DNA of 64,000 bases, taken from the NCBI GenBank assembly GCA_036927565.1, contig JAYESD010000008.1, positions 115,967,498-116,031,497 on the forward strand. The letters are read 5' to 3'. Positions 46,131 to 56,634 of the stretch are shown piece after piece. The notes beneath the pieces were generated by a model. The model had not been told where the DNA came from. It saw only the letters and a program-made list of their open reading frames with translations, and made no database searches. The DNA comes from Tuctoria greenei. Lineage: Eukaryota > Streptophyta > Magnoliopsida > Poales > Poaceae. Positions within the stretch are counted from its first letter, which is position 1. Each line of letters opens with the position of its first letter. The position numbers were made by a program, and so were the translations under genes.

Positions 46131-47088
46131 AATCTTGTATACCTGAATGCTATCTTCAAAATTCATTGATTGTGTTGTGAAAATCATCTCTCTCAACTTT
46201 TCCAAAAAACTATGTCAATTATTAGATCTTGGTGAATTATGATCATTGCTTGATTGTTATATGCTTACTAATCATATTCATCAAAATTATTTGATTTGAT
46301 TTGCCTCCCTATTTTCTAATTAAGTACCTTCGAATATATACTAATGGGCTAGGCATTTCTTCCCTGGTGACCACGGACTAGTCCGTGGTTACCCGAACTA
46401 GGCCGCCCATGCAGACTACTCCGCAGAGCGCCGGTTAGGCCGGACTAGTCCGGCAGACCACGGACTAGTCCGATATAGCCTCTGGAAAAGTTCGGACTAG
46501 TCCGATCATTTTCGGACTTGTCCGATTTTTTGTGACCATAACCCTAGCCGCCGCCAAACCCTAATCTTCCTCATCCCACACTTGCCTCAAGCTTTCTCTC
46601 TCCACGCTCAAGCTCCCCAAGGCGATTTGGCGACTCCTCCATCAAAAAGCTCCAAGTTTGGGCGGAAATCAAGCTCCTTCACTTAGGGATTGAAGTCCAC
46701 GGACTTGCCCGCTTTTCAACACCCTCCTCTCCTAGATTTAAGCGATTTTTTGGTAAATTTTCTCCGAAACCCTAGAAATCTCCATTTTCTTCATTGTTGA
46801 TCGAATAGCCTAGCTTCTTTCACCTAATACTAGTGTCCTTGATGTATTATATTGCTGTTAGGCTAGTTTTGCATTGAGCAACTCCATTTGTCTCAAAATT
46901 AAGTTTTTTGAGGATGAATATTGGACTTGTCCGGTCCATGCGCGGACATGTCCGGTCACCAGGACTAGTCCGTGCCTGTACGCCAGACAAGTTCGATTTT
47001 TCTGAACTCAACATTAACCTCTTAATTCCTCAATGCAATTCCTTGTCATCCATTCTAATCCATAACTTGTACAATCCATTCTCAGGGC
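46131..47088 (+). other. Element G spacer between pol and extra ORF, with dyad clusters
   Basis: No coding domain. Two clusters of the dyad motif occur: 46372-46530, including the perfect 18-bp palindrome CCACGGACTAGTCCGTGG at 46372-46389 and about five further copies, and 46920-47000 with four copies. Between them lie CT-rich sequence and an AT-rich tract, which look like a promoter or 5' leader for the following ORF; this is inference. Confidence 0.75.
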
Positions 47089-48643
47089 ATGTCGATCTCT
47101 CACGACGAAGTTTCCAACTTCGAAGACGAGATGGACCAAGAAGCCCTGCTTCGGTCCTCGACGGGCCAAAACAAGAAGTGCCCTTTCGAGCCAGCCCCCT
47201 ATCCTCCTCAGTCTCAGAATAGGGTGGCTCGAAGCAAGGTGCCTTCTTCCATAGCTTCCGTTTGTGGTGGCCCTAGCTCGACAATTGCTCGCAAGGCAAA
47301 AGGGAAAGGCAAAGGGATCGCAATGGGCTCGATTGGCCCTCTAATGATGTTAGCTCCGAAGCAGGGGGCTCGGGATCCCACAGGGGAAAGGTTCAACGGG
47401 AAGGGCAGCGACTCAGCTGCAAAGTTCAGGAATATGGATTGCTATAGCCAATCTAGGCAGGCTGAAGATGGAAGATTCTGGAGCAACTTCCATGGAGACT
47501 TTTACAAGTCTGTCTACCTCCAGATGAAGACCCCAGTTGTGCGCATTCAGTGGATAGATTGGGAACATCTTGAGTGGAAGAGATGCTCCGCCTTTGATGA
47601 GGTGTTCGAGGCAGCTGAGATACATGGCTTGAAGGACCTCTTCACCTTCAAGTACAATTGAAATGACAAAGTGATAGCTCAGTTCTATGCTACTTGTCAC
47701 TTTGCCAGTGATGAGGAGGAGGAGGTTACTTGGATGACTCACGGTTCCATGTACACCATTACCTACAATGAGTTCGCCAGTCTCCTCCACCTTGAGAACA
47801 CCAACAACAACTCACTGGTGATCCACAACATTGGGGTTTTGGAAATGGATAGGATGAAGTTCCTATATGAGCCATCACTGAAGTTAAATCCTCCCTCCAC
47901 AAAAAAACATGAAGTCATTCTTTGTGGTACTTAACAGAGTGTTGAGAATGACAGTTGCCCCGAAGGATGGCGATGCAGGGAGTGTACAGGGCTATCTGTG
48001 GACCTTGATAAAGGTCAAAAGCAAGGACCGCAAGTTTGATGTGTTTGACTATATCTGGAACGATATGGTCAACACCTCTAGCACTCCAAACAGATCCTAT
48101 GGTTATGCCCCCTACCTCATGTTCATGATTGAGAAGGTCACAAGCATTGAATTTGTCAAAGATGTGGAGCACACACCATTGAGGCCTTAGAAGCCTCAAC
48201 AAGCAAATGTTCAAGCTGCTCCCTCTCCTGCTTCTAGTGCAGAGGCTCTGGCGAGAGCGAGTGGAGATGACGGGGCTGCCCCTGCCACTAGGGCAGCTCC
48301 TCAAAAGGGGTCTGCAAGTGGCATCTTCAAATACCTGGCAGCTATTTTTGCCTCCTGCAAAAATGCTGAGGTGAAGGCCCACAAACTCAACAAAAGAAGA
48401 AAGGAAGACATGAGATATGTCAAGGAGAACATGAAGCAGATTTGTCAAAATCTAGAGACCGAACCCATTGGATCTCTAGTAATTTCTGATGACTCCGACT
48501 CTGATTACACTGAGCTCGGGCCCTTGACTGCCTCCGAGCTTTCCTATTTTGGCATTGGGGACTCGAGTGGCTCCGTCCCTCCTCCTCCTCATCAGCACGA
48601 AGATGAAGATGAAGATGATGAGAGGACCGACAATGAGGCTTGA
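47089..48643 (+). pseudogene. Element G extra ORF downstream of pol (plant transposon-protein domain)
   Basis: Start MSISHDEVSNFEDEMDQEA at 47089. Basic Lys/Gly segment (RKAKGKGKGIAMG), then a globular part (FYKSVYLQMKTPVVRIQW, AEIHGLKDLFTFKYN, KVIAQFYATCHFASDEEEEV, YTITYNEFASLLHLENTNN, GYLWTLIKVKSKDRKFDVFD, YGYAPYLMFMIEKVTS) resembling the putative plant transposon-protein domain found in several plant retroelements, and an Asp/Glu-rich tail (HQHEDEDEDDERTDNEA). Disrupted by TGA at 47659, a frameshift near 47910 and TAG at 48188. It occupies the env-like position of SIRE elements but shows no signal peptide, membrane segment or envelope motif. Function unknown. Confidence 0.8.
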
Positions 48644-49111
48644 AGACTTTAGGTCCCTCCTCTCCTTCTTTTTGGTGTCTTGATGCCAAAGGGGGAGAGA
48701 TTGAGGGTGAGTCCTAGGCTTTAGCTGTAGGCTATGAGGAGAGCCCTCTTTTACATTCTTTTGACTCCTTTGGGTTGTAAAACTTTAAAATTATGCTATT
48801 GTGATACTTTTAGTCGTGTGATGAAATGCTATGAACTTGTTATGCTCATATTGATGAAATCTATGTTTTTGGTCCAACATTGTCTTTTATGCTTATTGTT
48901 GATACATCCATGTCAATTACCTCATTATCATCACAATTGTTGCTCATACTCGTTTAGTTTCGTATCCCACCATAAAGGGTGCACATATGCTCTTGTTTTC
49001 ATTGCTTAATGTGTTTCGAGCTGATATGTGCACACTTTATGAAAATCTCAATTTTTATCATATTTTGTGAAATCTCAATCGGTTGTCAACAATCACCAAA
49101 AAGGGGGGGAT
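48644..49111 (+). other. Element G 3' untranslated region and polypurine tract
   Basis: Short AT-rich non-coding stretch. CCAAAAAGGGGGGGAT (49096-49111) is the polypurine tract directly before the 3' LTR. Near 48690 a similar run CAAAGGGGGAGAGATTGAG follows the ORF stop and is a second polypurine-like tract. Confidence 0.75.
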
Positions 49112-50654
49112 TGAAAGTGCATCTAGGCATCCCCTTGTGGGTTTTGGATGATTTATGACAACCACATTGTTTAGATGAGCGCAGGTCTTATTGAAAGAAT
49201 GAAAAGAGCGCCAAAAAGAAAGGAGAATGAGGAGCAATGCGTAAAAGAGCTCAAGAATAAATTGTGTAGATCTTTGTGTATGGAGTGTGTTAATGAAACT
49301 CACCCCAAGAGCTCAAGCACAAATTAACACACACACATCGCACAAGTTTATACAGGTCCGGACTAGTCTGACTGACCCCGGACTAGTCCGATTTATTTTT
49401 GTAACCAATCGGACAAGTCCTCACAATGCAAACTTGTCCACACAGTCTAGTTTTCACTGAACGAACTAGTCCTATATCATCACAGACTAGTCCGATATCT
49501 TTCTGACTAGAATCGGACTAGTCTCCCCAGTGCGAACTAGTCCTCCAAACACTTCACAAATTGCACAAAATCGGACAAGTCCGATATTAGCATGAACTAG
49601 TCCAAAAAACCCTCTGACCTAAATCGGACAAGTCCTCCAAATGCGGACTTGTACCCAATTCACTTAGGGTTTCACATTTCCGAACAAGTCCAATATCAAT
49701 CGAACTAGTTCGAAGATTTCTAGAAGCGAAATCGGACAAGTCCGCTTCTAGCCGAACTAGTCCGATATTACGGGACACCTAGGGTTTGCTACACACAGCA
49801 CACCAGACTAGTCCGGTGTCCACCACAAACTAGTTCGATCTTTCTGAACCCTAACGATTACTTTTCGGAACCCCATATAAATAGGTGTACACGGCCCATT
49901 TTCACATCTCTCGAACCCCTGCGCCGTCACACCTCCCAAGAGCCTCAAAAAGACATCTCTCCATGAAATCAAAAGCAACAAAGATCAATCCCTCGAGGAT
50001 ACACTTTGGATCATTGGAGAGACACAGTTCATCACTCATTGAGCTCTTGGTTTGATTCCCTAACACACTCCTGTGGTTTTCATTGTAATCTTTTGAGTGT
50101 GTTCTTGGTGGAGTTCTTGTTGTAATCTTGGGGAGCCCTCAACGTGTTAGAAGGCCCCTTGAATTTGGTTATTTCCCTTTGTGATAAGTGAAGAGGATTG
50201 GCCTCCGTAGCGATCCGGCGAGGGTAGGGTTGGAGAAGACCTGGTCCTTTTGTGGACTCTTCAACGTGGACGTAGGTTGCCTCCGTGGGAACCGAACCAC
50301 GGGAAAAAATGATTGTGTTCTTTCTTTGCGCCCATTGTTCTTACATTTCATATATACATCTAGGGTTTCGATCAATCGTGCTCACTTTACATTGAAACAT
50401 TGAGTTTAAGATTAAATTGTGATACACCCTAGTTTATATTTGTGCAACACTTAAATTACAAGTATAATTCCGCTGCTTACATCCTAGAATCAAGTTATTA
50501 GATCAAATTTGATTAGCCTAGTCGATACACACCGGACTAGTCCGCACTTAACCGGACCAGTCCGATATCTCGAGATTTGATCTGGTTGTTAAGTGTTGCA
50601 GTTTCCGACAAAATTCAAAAAGGCCTATTCGCCCCCCCCTCTAGGCCACATTAA
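49112..50654 (+). repeat. Element G 3' LTR (1,543 bp)
   Basis: Pairs with 41040-42596. Ends CACATTAA where the 5' copy ends CACATTCA, so the canonical terminal CA is mutated; the CTGAG duplication follows directly. TATA box at 49876-49883. The dyad array (about 49357-49846) is in place but more of its copies have lost CG pairs (for example GCAAACTTGTCC against GCGGACTTGTCC). Confidence 0.94.
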
Positions 50655-51145
50655 CTGAGAAGAAGAGCAGTGTTCTGCAGGGCAACAGTGGTGGAGCTCC
50701 ACAAAAATACCAAATAGTGTACCGATCACCGTCCGGTCAAAGGTGGCAGCCACCGGCACGACCGCTGATGTTCAGTGGCCGGCCATTCAACACCCCAAGT
50801 TTCCGACCACCCCTGCCATAGCAGCAACAGCAGCAGAAACAGAGAATGATACCTCATGCACCCCCACAGCAGCAGCGTGCACCGGGTTTCCGTCCTCCGG
50901 TCTATGGTGGTCCGACCCAATATACGTGCTACAATTGTGGGCGTGTTGGACACCTTCCCTACAACTGTCTGGACAAGCAAACCAGCGGACAAGCATCATA
51001 TCAGTGTGCCAATCAACCCCGCAACCATCCCAAGAAACCAAATATCAAACCCGGCAACGTCCACCACATCGCCATTGAGGACGTAACGGAAGGCGAACCG
51101 TACTCGCGTGTACGTTCACTCTCATCGATCACCCCATTATCATAA
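50655..51145 (+). pseudogene. Element E gag, C-terminal part with zinc knuckle
   Basis: Continues the gag cut at 41039 after the duplicated CTGAG: EKKSSVLQGNSGGAPQKYQ, a Gln/Pro-rich region, then an intact CX2CX4HX4C knuckle CYNCGRVGHLPYNC (near 50930-50970) and NVHHIAIEDVTEGEPY. A stop and frame change occur near 50820. The zinc ligands are complete, unlike those of A and G. Confidence 0.9.
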
Positions 51146-51400
51146 TTTTTTATTCTGGAGCCACCCACGATTACATTAGTAGTTCATATGTTGACAAACA
51201 CCAACTACAAATATTTCCTACAAAATATCCTTACATGATTTGTTCCCCAGGCGGGAAAATATCAGCTCATAGTATGATTCCTAAAGCACCATTGTGCATG
51301 GGTGGAAAAATATATCCAACCACTCTCATTATCTTAGATGGCCAAAAGATCGATGTCATATTAGGTATGTCATAGTTACGTCACCACGAGGCTGTTTTGG
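51146..51400 (+). pseudogene. Element E protease, N-terminal part
   Basis: Encodes IIIIFYSGATHDYISSSYVD, then ICSPGGKISAHSMIPKAPLC and LIILDGQKIDVILGM. The catalytic aspartate of the D-S-G-A site is replaced by Tyr (Y-S-G-A). A TAG follows ILGMS at about 51372. Element H interrupts the gene at 51401; TTTGG at 51396-51400 is its duplicated target. Confidence 0.87.
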
Positions 51401-54051
51401 TGTAACACCCTCAATTTTCGCATCATGCATTGCATACAAGATCATGCACTAACATTAGTAGAATAAAAAAAATAATAACATGTAAAAATAAAACAAATAA
51501 GAATATATATAATAATATATATTTAATGATAATATTTGTATATGTAAAGAAAAAGGAAGTATATATAAAAAGTAAATAAATAAAATAAATAAGATAAATA
51601 AAATATAAATAATAATATAATATATATATATAATATAAAGAATAAAATATATAAATATAATAATAAAAAAAAAGAGAAAAGAAAAGAAAAAAAAGTACCG
51701 GCGCCGCCCGGCCAGGCCGGCCGAGCCGCCCGCAGCCACGCACCCCCGCACGCACCGCTGTCGCCGACCGCCCGGGCCCCACCCCGCCGTACCGCGCCCT
51801 TGCGCGAACCGCCGCCCGATTCCCGCGCGATGGCTGCGCCCGCGCGCCGCCATGCCCACCCCGCGACCCGCTCGACGCCAGCGTTGACCGCCCCCGACGC
51901 ACACCTTGGACCCGTGCCGGACCGCGCGCTCGCGACTCCCGACGCCGTGATCGAGCCGGCCTCTGGCCATGGTACCGACTCGGTACTGATGGGATCGATG
52001 CCGCGCCTATAAAAAGCGCCGCAGCCGTAGGGTTTTTCCCACGAATTCCAGAGACGCCGCCGCCTTCGAAAGAAGCTGCCGGTACAGAAGCAAAAAGGGA
52101 GTCCAGAGCTGCGCCGCCAGGGAAAAAGAGGGGAAGGAGAGGAAGAAAAAGGAGGAGGGCGCCACCGTCCGCTGGAGATCGTCGCCATCGCGTCGCCGTC
52201 GTCGTGCCGCCGGAGGACCCTGCGCATCTACTTCATCTACGCATTGTCCCCATCCCGCGATCATCGAAGCCATCGCATCTACGGTAGGCCATGTTCCCGA
52301 TGCGAATTTTAGCGACCATATTGAATCTAATAGGCGTAAATTTATTTTAGTTGCACCATAATTTTATTTTCAGCAGCATTAATCCACCCTAAAACCCCCG
52401 TAAAATCTTATGAACACGTATGAACTAATTGCATCTAATTAATAAACAACCGTAGTAAATTAATAATTGATCTTTGCATGCATGCATATCATCGCATGTT
52501 GATTAATGTGTGTGCATCATGTTGATTGTATATGTTCTCTTGTATGTATGATCACGCGTAGAGGAACGTGCCCAAGAGGCCGCATACGAGGATTTCCAGA
52601 ACCAAGACTTCGAAGTGCTTGAGCAACCCCATCCGCCGGAGCAAGGCAAGTGTCCTTGAAGCATATTGATCCTATTATATTAAATGTTTTGTTTGCGAAC
52701 TTGCATGCTTGTGTCAAATTGATGGGAATCCTAATGTAGGAAGTTTACTAGTTTTGTTTGACCACCCTTGTCACCTGGAATTTATGGAAGAGAGTCGGGG
52801 AGGGTTTTTACCTTTTTGCTTCGCTTAATTAATTGGGATGGCAAAAAACACTATACATTTAATTACGCATCAATGATATTCTGGTTAATGTGAACTGGTC
52901 AATATGATGGGTGATCTAAGCAAGCCTTGTATGTGGATGGGTTGGATGATATGGTGGTTTGCTTGCCTTAGATCTAAGGACCGGTTCATGCGAGAATATG
53001 CCAGGTCAATAGTGCCACCACAAGGCCAAGTATGGGTGCGGCGTAGCTGAATAATTAGGAGCGCTGCTAGTATTGTATGGACCATTGGATGGCGCGGGGA
53101 ATGGGAGTCGAGGAGGACTGCCCTGGGATCCGCATGGCACACGAGGGGGCCCGTGGGTGGGAGAATGGAGATTCAAGCCTGCCGGTGAAACCTTAGTGGG
53201 CCCGTACATAATAGTAGTCCCTTTTGAAAGGCTATTTTGTGATCTCTTGGCCACACACCTACGGAAGTGTGAGATGGCATAATGGAGGTTTCTTAGTCAT
53301 CGAAAGGTGATGAAATCACAAACATGTGGGTAAAGTGGTACAACCTCTGCAGAGTGTTAGAAACTATCATGATAGCCGTGCTCCCGGTTATGAGCGCCTG
53401 GATGACCTACATGATTAGAGTGAAATTGGGATTTGGGATGGTTATGGTTGGTTTATGGTTATGGGTTGGTAATGGTTATGAATGGTTTATGGATTATGGT
53501 TATGGATATGAATTTGAGTTCTGGTAACTGGGCATGGATAGTGATAATGTTGGCAATAATTGGATATGGTTTATATTTTGTTAATATGATGGTTATGATG
53601 GGATTGTTTCACATAGACATAGTATAATGCTTTTCAAATGTTTTACTGTACTTTTCAGCACTTAGCCATTATTACATTCGTCATTTGAATTAGACACATG
53701 TCATACTTTCCACACTTGATGAGTACGACATGTACTCACCCTTGCAACCCCCCCCCCCCCAACAGCTACTGGAGACAATTGGGAGTACCCTGAGGATCAC
53801 GTGTAGTCCTAGGTTGCGTACCGCCGTCATTGCCTGTGGATTGGAGTTGTGCTACTTATTTTATTTTCCGCTGCATTATCTAGAGTTTTGTCATTCGTGA
53901 ACTATTGGATTATTGTAATAAAGTACTTATTTGATAGTTAAGATGTGGTTAAATTCTGTATATCGTTTGTGATGCAATCATATATGTGTGATGAACTTCC
54001 TGGGCACACATATGTGTTACGCTTGGTTCATATTCGGAACCGGGTGTCACA
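51401..54051 (+). repeat. Element H: solo LTR (2,651 bp)
   Basis: Begins TGTAACACCC and ends GGGTGTCACA, near-perfect inverted termini, flanked by perfect 5-bp duplications TTTGG (51396-51400 and 54052-54056). No internal retroelement genes, primer site or second LTR occur, so this is a solo LTR, the usual product of recombination between two LTRs of one element. A GC-rich block (51690-52270) with TATA box TATAAAAA at 52008-52015 is the likely promoter. Simple repeats include an AT-rich run (51460-51680), a TGGTTATGG-rich run (53430-53520) and 13 C at 53748-53760. The strand is set by the TATA box. The parent is probably a gypsy element. Confidence 0.93.
52008..52015 (+). promoter_or_regulatory. 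TATA box of solo LTR H
   Basis: TATAAAAA followed by GCGCCGCAGCCG, at the 3' edge of a very GC-rich region, as in other grass LTR promoters. Confidence 0.6.
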
Positions 54052-54056
54052 TTTGG

Positions 54057-54812
54057 ACATCGTTCCTCGAACCGTTCATTTGGATTCTCCACTACACAGT
54101 CCACATACTCTCATTCTTGATCAACCCGTTCAAAAAGTTGCAGCAGCGTGCCACTCTGAATCTATTAAGTTGGAAGACATTCCGGTGGTCCGTGAATACA
54201 CTGATGTGTGTCCCGACGATCTACCGGGCATGCCTCCCGAACGTGACATTGAGTTCAAGATTGAACTTGCGTCGGGAACCACACCCATCTCGAAGACCTT
54301 ATTAAATGGCGCCCAATGAACTAGATGAATTAAAGGAACATCTTAAGGACCTGATGGACAAAGGTTTTATTCACTCAAGCTCCTCACCTTGGGGCTGCTC
54401 CGTGCTGCTCGTTAAGAAGAGGGATGAAACATTGCGGTTATGTGTGGACTATCGTCCGCTAAATGTTGTAACCATCAAGAACATGTATCCACTATCTTGC
54501 ATTGACATTCTTTTTGATCAATTAGTGGGTGATAAGGTATTTTCCAAGATGGATCTTTGGTCTGGATATTATCAAATCAAAATTCGGATGGAAGATATAC
54601 CGAAGACTGCATTCTCGACGCAACATGGACTATATGAATATCTCGTCATGTCTTTTGGTCTCACCGACGTTCCGGCCCACTTTATGTATCTTATGAACTC
54701 AGTATTCATGCCGGAATTGGATAAGTTCATCATGGTCATCATCGACGACATCTTGGTTTATTCCAAAGTGGAGGAAGAACACGCTGAACACTTGCATATC
54801 GTGCTCCAATGA
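54057..54812 (+). pseudogene. Element E pol: protease end and reverse transcriptase
   Basis: After H the frame resumes LDIVPRTVHLDSPLHSPHTL and VVREYTDVCPDDLPGMPPER (protease to RT linker). The RT core from 54306 reads MDKGFIHSSSSPWGCSVLLV, RLCVDYRPLNVVTIKNMYPL, FSKMDLWSGYYQIKIRMEDI (first Asp), TQHGLYEYLVMSFGLTDVPA and MVIIDDILVYS (catalytic I-I-D-D in place of the usual Y/F-x-D-D). Frame change near 54300 and stop at 54810. Confidence 0.9.
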
Positions 54813-55252
54813 TTGCGAGACCATAAGCTCTATGCAAAATTAAGCAATTGTTAATTTTGGATCAGTCAAGTGCCATTCATGGGACACATTATTTCAGCTA
54901 AGGGCATCGCTGTGGACCCAAGTAAAATTGTTCAAGTGCCGAAATGGCAATATCTAAAGTCCATACATGAAGTCCAAAGCTTCCTGGGTTTAGACGGATA
55001 TTAATCTATGACGGAGCTGTTGAAGAAAAGCACCAAATATATTTCGAGTGAAGCTTGTGAGAAGGAATTTCAAACATTGGTGAAGCATCTCACAACAGCC
55101 CCAGTTTTAGCTCAACCGTATACAACGAAACCATTTGATGTTTATTGCGATGCATCCGGCATCGGTCTTGGCTGTGTTCTTATGAAAGAAGGAAGTGTGG
55201 TCGCTTATGGATCACGACCGCTCCGCAATCATGAACAGCACTATCCTACTCA
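54813..55252 (+). pseudogene. Element E pol: RT thumb and first part of RNase H
   Basis: Decayed thumb (QVPFMGHIISAKGIAVDPSK, EVQSFLGLDGY) with stops, then RNase H from 55008: EACEKEFQTLVKHLTTAPVL, PFDVYCDASGIGLGCVLMKE (first Asp), VAYGSRPLRNHEQHYPTH. It is cut after PTH by element I; TCA at 55250-55252 is the duplicated target. Confidence 0.9.
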
Positions 55253-55269
55253 CACTACAAGAAATGTGA

Positions 55270-55590
55270 TCATTTGTGACGGCTAGGTATATTTGCGACG
55301 ACTTGTCGTCGCAAATAACTTAAATTGCGACGGCCTGTCCCGAGTCGTCGCAAATAAGCCGGCCATCGCAAATAAACTCTAATTTGCGACAGCTTCATCG
55401 ACAGCCGTCGCAAATAAGGGTTTATTTGCGACGGCCAACCCTGGGGCCCTCGCAAATAAAGTAGCCGTCGCAAATAAAGACTTATTTGCGATGGCTGAAA
55501 AAAGTACCATTGCAAATAACATTAATTGTGACGGTTGTAAGTTAAGGCCGTCGCAATTAAGAATGCTGTCGCAAATAAGGGCTAATATCG
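55270..55590. repeat. Left subterminal repeats of CACTA element I
   Basis: At least ten copies of TTTGCGACGGC or its complement GCCGTCGCAAAT in about 320 bases, in both orientations, able to form hairpins. In En/Spm such repeats bind the TNPA protein; here that role is inferred by position. Confidence 0.93.
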
Positions 55591-56634
55591 GGCGCATCGG
55601 ACCCCGATACCTCATTCTCTTCAAACGCCCACATAAGCCCGCCGCCGCCGCGCCTACCACCGCCCTTCCACGCCCCTGCCACCCCCAGCCCTGCAGCGGC
55701 CCTACTGCCCGCGGCCCTGCCGCGCCACCCGCGCTTGATGCCGCCTTACCGTGCCCCCGCCGCCAGCCCGCCGCTCCCTCTCCGGCCACGTGCACACTGC
55801 CCTCAGCACCGCCGCCGCCCCCGCCATGCCCCCCTGCACCTGACGCTGCCCATCCGCCAGCCCGCCGCCCCCGACCTCGCCGCCCCCCGCACTTGACGCC
55901 GCCCTGCTGCGCCCCGCCGCGCCCCGCCGCCCCTGCTCCCACCGCAACCTCGCCGCCCCCAGCCCTGTCGTGGCCCCGCCTTCCCTCAGATGCCGCCGAT
56001 CGCCCCGGACAGTGCCGCTGGCCTCCTCCAACGCCGCCAGCCTCCTACGACGCCTCTGCACCAGCCTCGCCCGACTAGGTCTGGTAGTTATGTTATAAAT
56101 TTTCAAGTTTCGGTTGGAAATGCCTCATGGAAATTTGAATGGTGCAATGTTTAGATGATGCAATGTTGTAATTTTGGTTGGGAATGCATGATGGACACAA
56201 ATTTCTTCTCCATTCCTACTTCATTACTAGTTATGTTTAGATAATGCAATGTTGTTTAGATATGCAGTGAACTTCATTTCTACTTCATTGTTTAGATATG
56301 TTTAGATGATGCAATGTTGCTTTAGATATCCTAGCCTTCTTTAGTTATGCAGAGAACTTACCAATGATCATACACGTGCTCATAAAACATATTGTATGTT
56401 GTTTGATATTTATTTTTTATTTATGCTTATTGTTTATTGATATTTAATGTTTTTGAGTGACTACTTAATATATGTAAATAAAGGGGTTTTGGGCCGGCTC
56501 GGACCAACCCGGAAGGGAACGACACACAATAAGTGTGATCGTGCCGTGTAGACCATTGTAGTGGTACCGCATGCGTCAGGGCGACACGGAAGCAAACGGG
56601 TTGGTAAGGACGTCAATGACCCGCGATGAGCTAG
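55591..56634. other. CACTA element I: GC-rich block and AT-rich stretch
   Basis: 55615-56078 is extremely GC-rich and opens long frames on both strands encoding Pro/Ala/Arg or Gly/Ala/Arg-rich peptides; this reflects composition, not a convincing gene, though it could be a 5' leader. 56090-56460 is AT-rich with imperfect repeats of TTTAGATGATGCAATGTTG. 56470-56634 may be the decayed start of the transposon gene. Confidence 0.6.

Larger units (their letters stand above)
41040..50654 (+). mobile_element. Element G: SIRE-like Ty1/copia, internally deleted, with extra 3' ORF (9,615 bp)
   Basis: LTRs of 1,557 and 1,543 bp starting TGAAAGTGCATC, flanked by perfect 5-bp duplications CTGAG (41035-41039 and 50655-50659). 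Internal order is primer site, gag, protease stub joined directly to the RT thumb and RNase H, dyad-rich spacer, extra ORF, polypurine tract. Integrase and the RT catalytic core are absent, deleted at about 45230-45243. G is therefore non-autonomous as it stands. It sits in the gag gene of E. Its gag and RNase H are clear relatives of element A. Confidence 0.95.

Noticed and set aside
47915..48448. 177-residue minus-strand frame
   Set aside because: Antisense shadow of the G extra ORF, without motifs.
51423..52273. Long minus-strand frames of Arg/Gly-rich then Tyr/Phe/Ile-rich protein
   Set aside because: They follow base composition (GC-rich block then AT-rich run) inside solo LTR H; no motif.
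53324..53627. Gly/Met/Trp/Tyr-rich plus-strand frames
   Set aside because: Translation of a TGGTTATGG-rich simple repeat in solo LTR H.
55379..56106. Long Gly/Ala-rich and Pro/Ala-rich frames on both strands
   Set aside because: Mirror-image composition effect of a GC-rich block in the CACTA element.
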